From assembly GCA_900618425.1 (NCBI GenBank), contig UZAN01043419.1, positions 1 to 21,812 on the forward strand: DNA of 21,812 bases, read 5' to 3'. Position numbers and translations under genes: made by a program. The notes beneath the pieces were generated by a model that was given only the letters and a program-made list of their open reading frames with translations, searched no databases and was not told the origin of the DNA. The DNA comes from Echinostoma caproni (taxonomy: Eukaryota > Platyhelminthes > Trematoda > Plagiorchiida > Echinostomatidae). Within the stretch, counting starts at the first letter, position 1, and the number at the start of each line of letters is the position of its first letter. Positions 21,654 through 21,812 of this stretch are shown here, piece after piece.

Positions 21654-21812
21654 GTAATCACCACAACCTCATTGCCACACTACAGATGGTACCTGAGTGA
21701 GGATTAGGGGTATATTTTCGAACAAAACGGACAGCGGTATAGAGGATACCACTTTGTAACATATTTCCAAAAGTCTTTGCAGATTCTTCTATGGAAGAAA
21801 CTTGCGTGACCG

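Larger units (their letters stand above)
20698..21812 (-). other. Presumed last intron of the HECTD1-like gene (partial)
   Basis: No HECT N-lobe sequence is recognisable between the last exon and the window edge, so this stretch is taken as intron. It holds a LINE 3' fragment and a candidate exon on the opposite strand. Its other end lies outside the window. Confidence 0.5.

Noticed and set aside
1..21812. CRISPR arrays, bacterial operons, ribosome binding sites, replication origins, rRNA.
   Set aside because: None is visible; the spliced genes and LINE/SINE content show a eukaryotic nuclear sequence.

Overview
The window looks like nuclear DNA of a parasitic flatworm, most likely a digenean trematode. 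Three things suggest this: a three-exon gene for a tegument-allergen-like (TAL) protein, an EF-hand plus dynein-light-chain architecture I know as typical of flukes and tapeworms; RTE-clade LINE remnants of a kind I associate with trematode genomes; and AT-rich, gene-poor DNA with introns of several kilobases. Six isolated N characters (1766, 2088, 5231, 14660, 18301, 18505) indicate a draft assembly. No species is assigned.

Layout. Positions 1-4170 hold no recognisable host gene, only a tRNA-derived SINE on the minus strand (515-704) and a weak LINE reverse-transcriptase tail on the plus strand (1750-1875). Positions 4172-11855 hold a complete minus-strand TAL-type gene: TATA-like box, start codon at 11778, coding exons 11662-11778, 9415-9503 and 4348-4678, and a candidate polyadenylation signal at 4172-4177. 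All splice sites are canonical and the phases fit, giving 178 residues. Its second intron contains a weak tRNA-like element. Positions 11856-13800 hold no gene; a perfect alternating purine-pyrimidine tract lies just upstream of the TATA box. Positions about 13800-15930 are a decayed, 5'-truncated, minus-strand RTE-type LINE with frameshifts, a stop and an internal 127-bp duplication at an N. Positions 15930-20266 are non-coding as far as I can see, apart from a poly-C/N junction and a repeat-like GC-richer block at 18880-19110. Positions 20267-20697 are the last coding exon of a minus-strand HECT E3 ubiquitin ligase, closest to HECTD1, with the catalytic cysteine and intact C-terminus. The rest of that gene should lie beyond the right edge. 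Its presumed last intron carries a second, shorter RTE 3' fragment (20938-21280) and a possible plus-strand exon of unknown identity (21477-21653).

The two host genes lie on the same strand and show no sign of a shared function: one encodes a calcium-binding tegument protein, the other a ubiquitin ligase. I found no convincing new biological system. The points most worth checking are the reconstructed TAL gene, the duplication at the N in the LINE, the tRNA-derived SINE and the unidentified splice-bounded exon.
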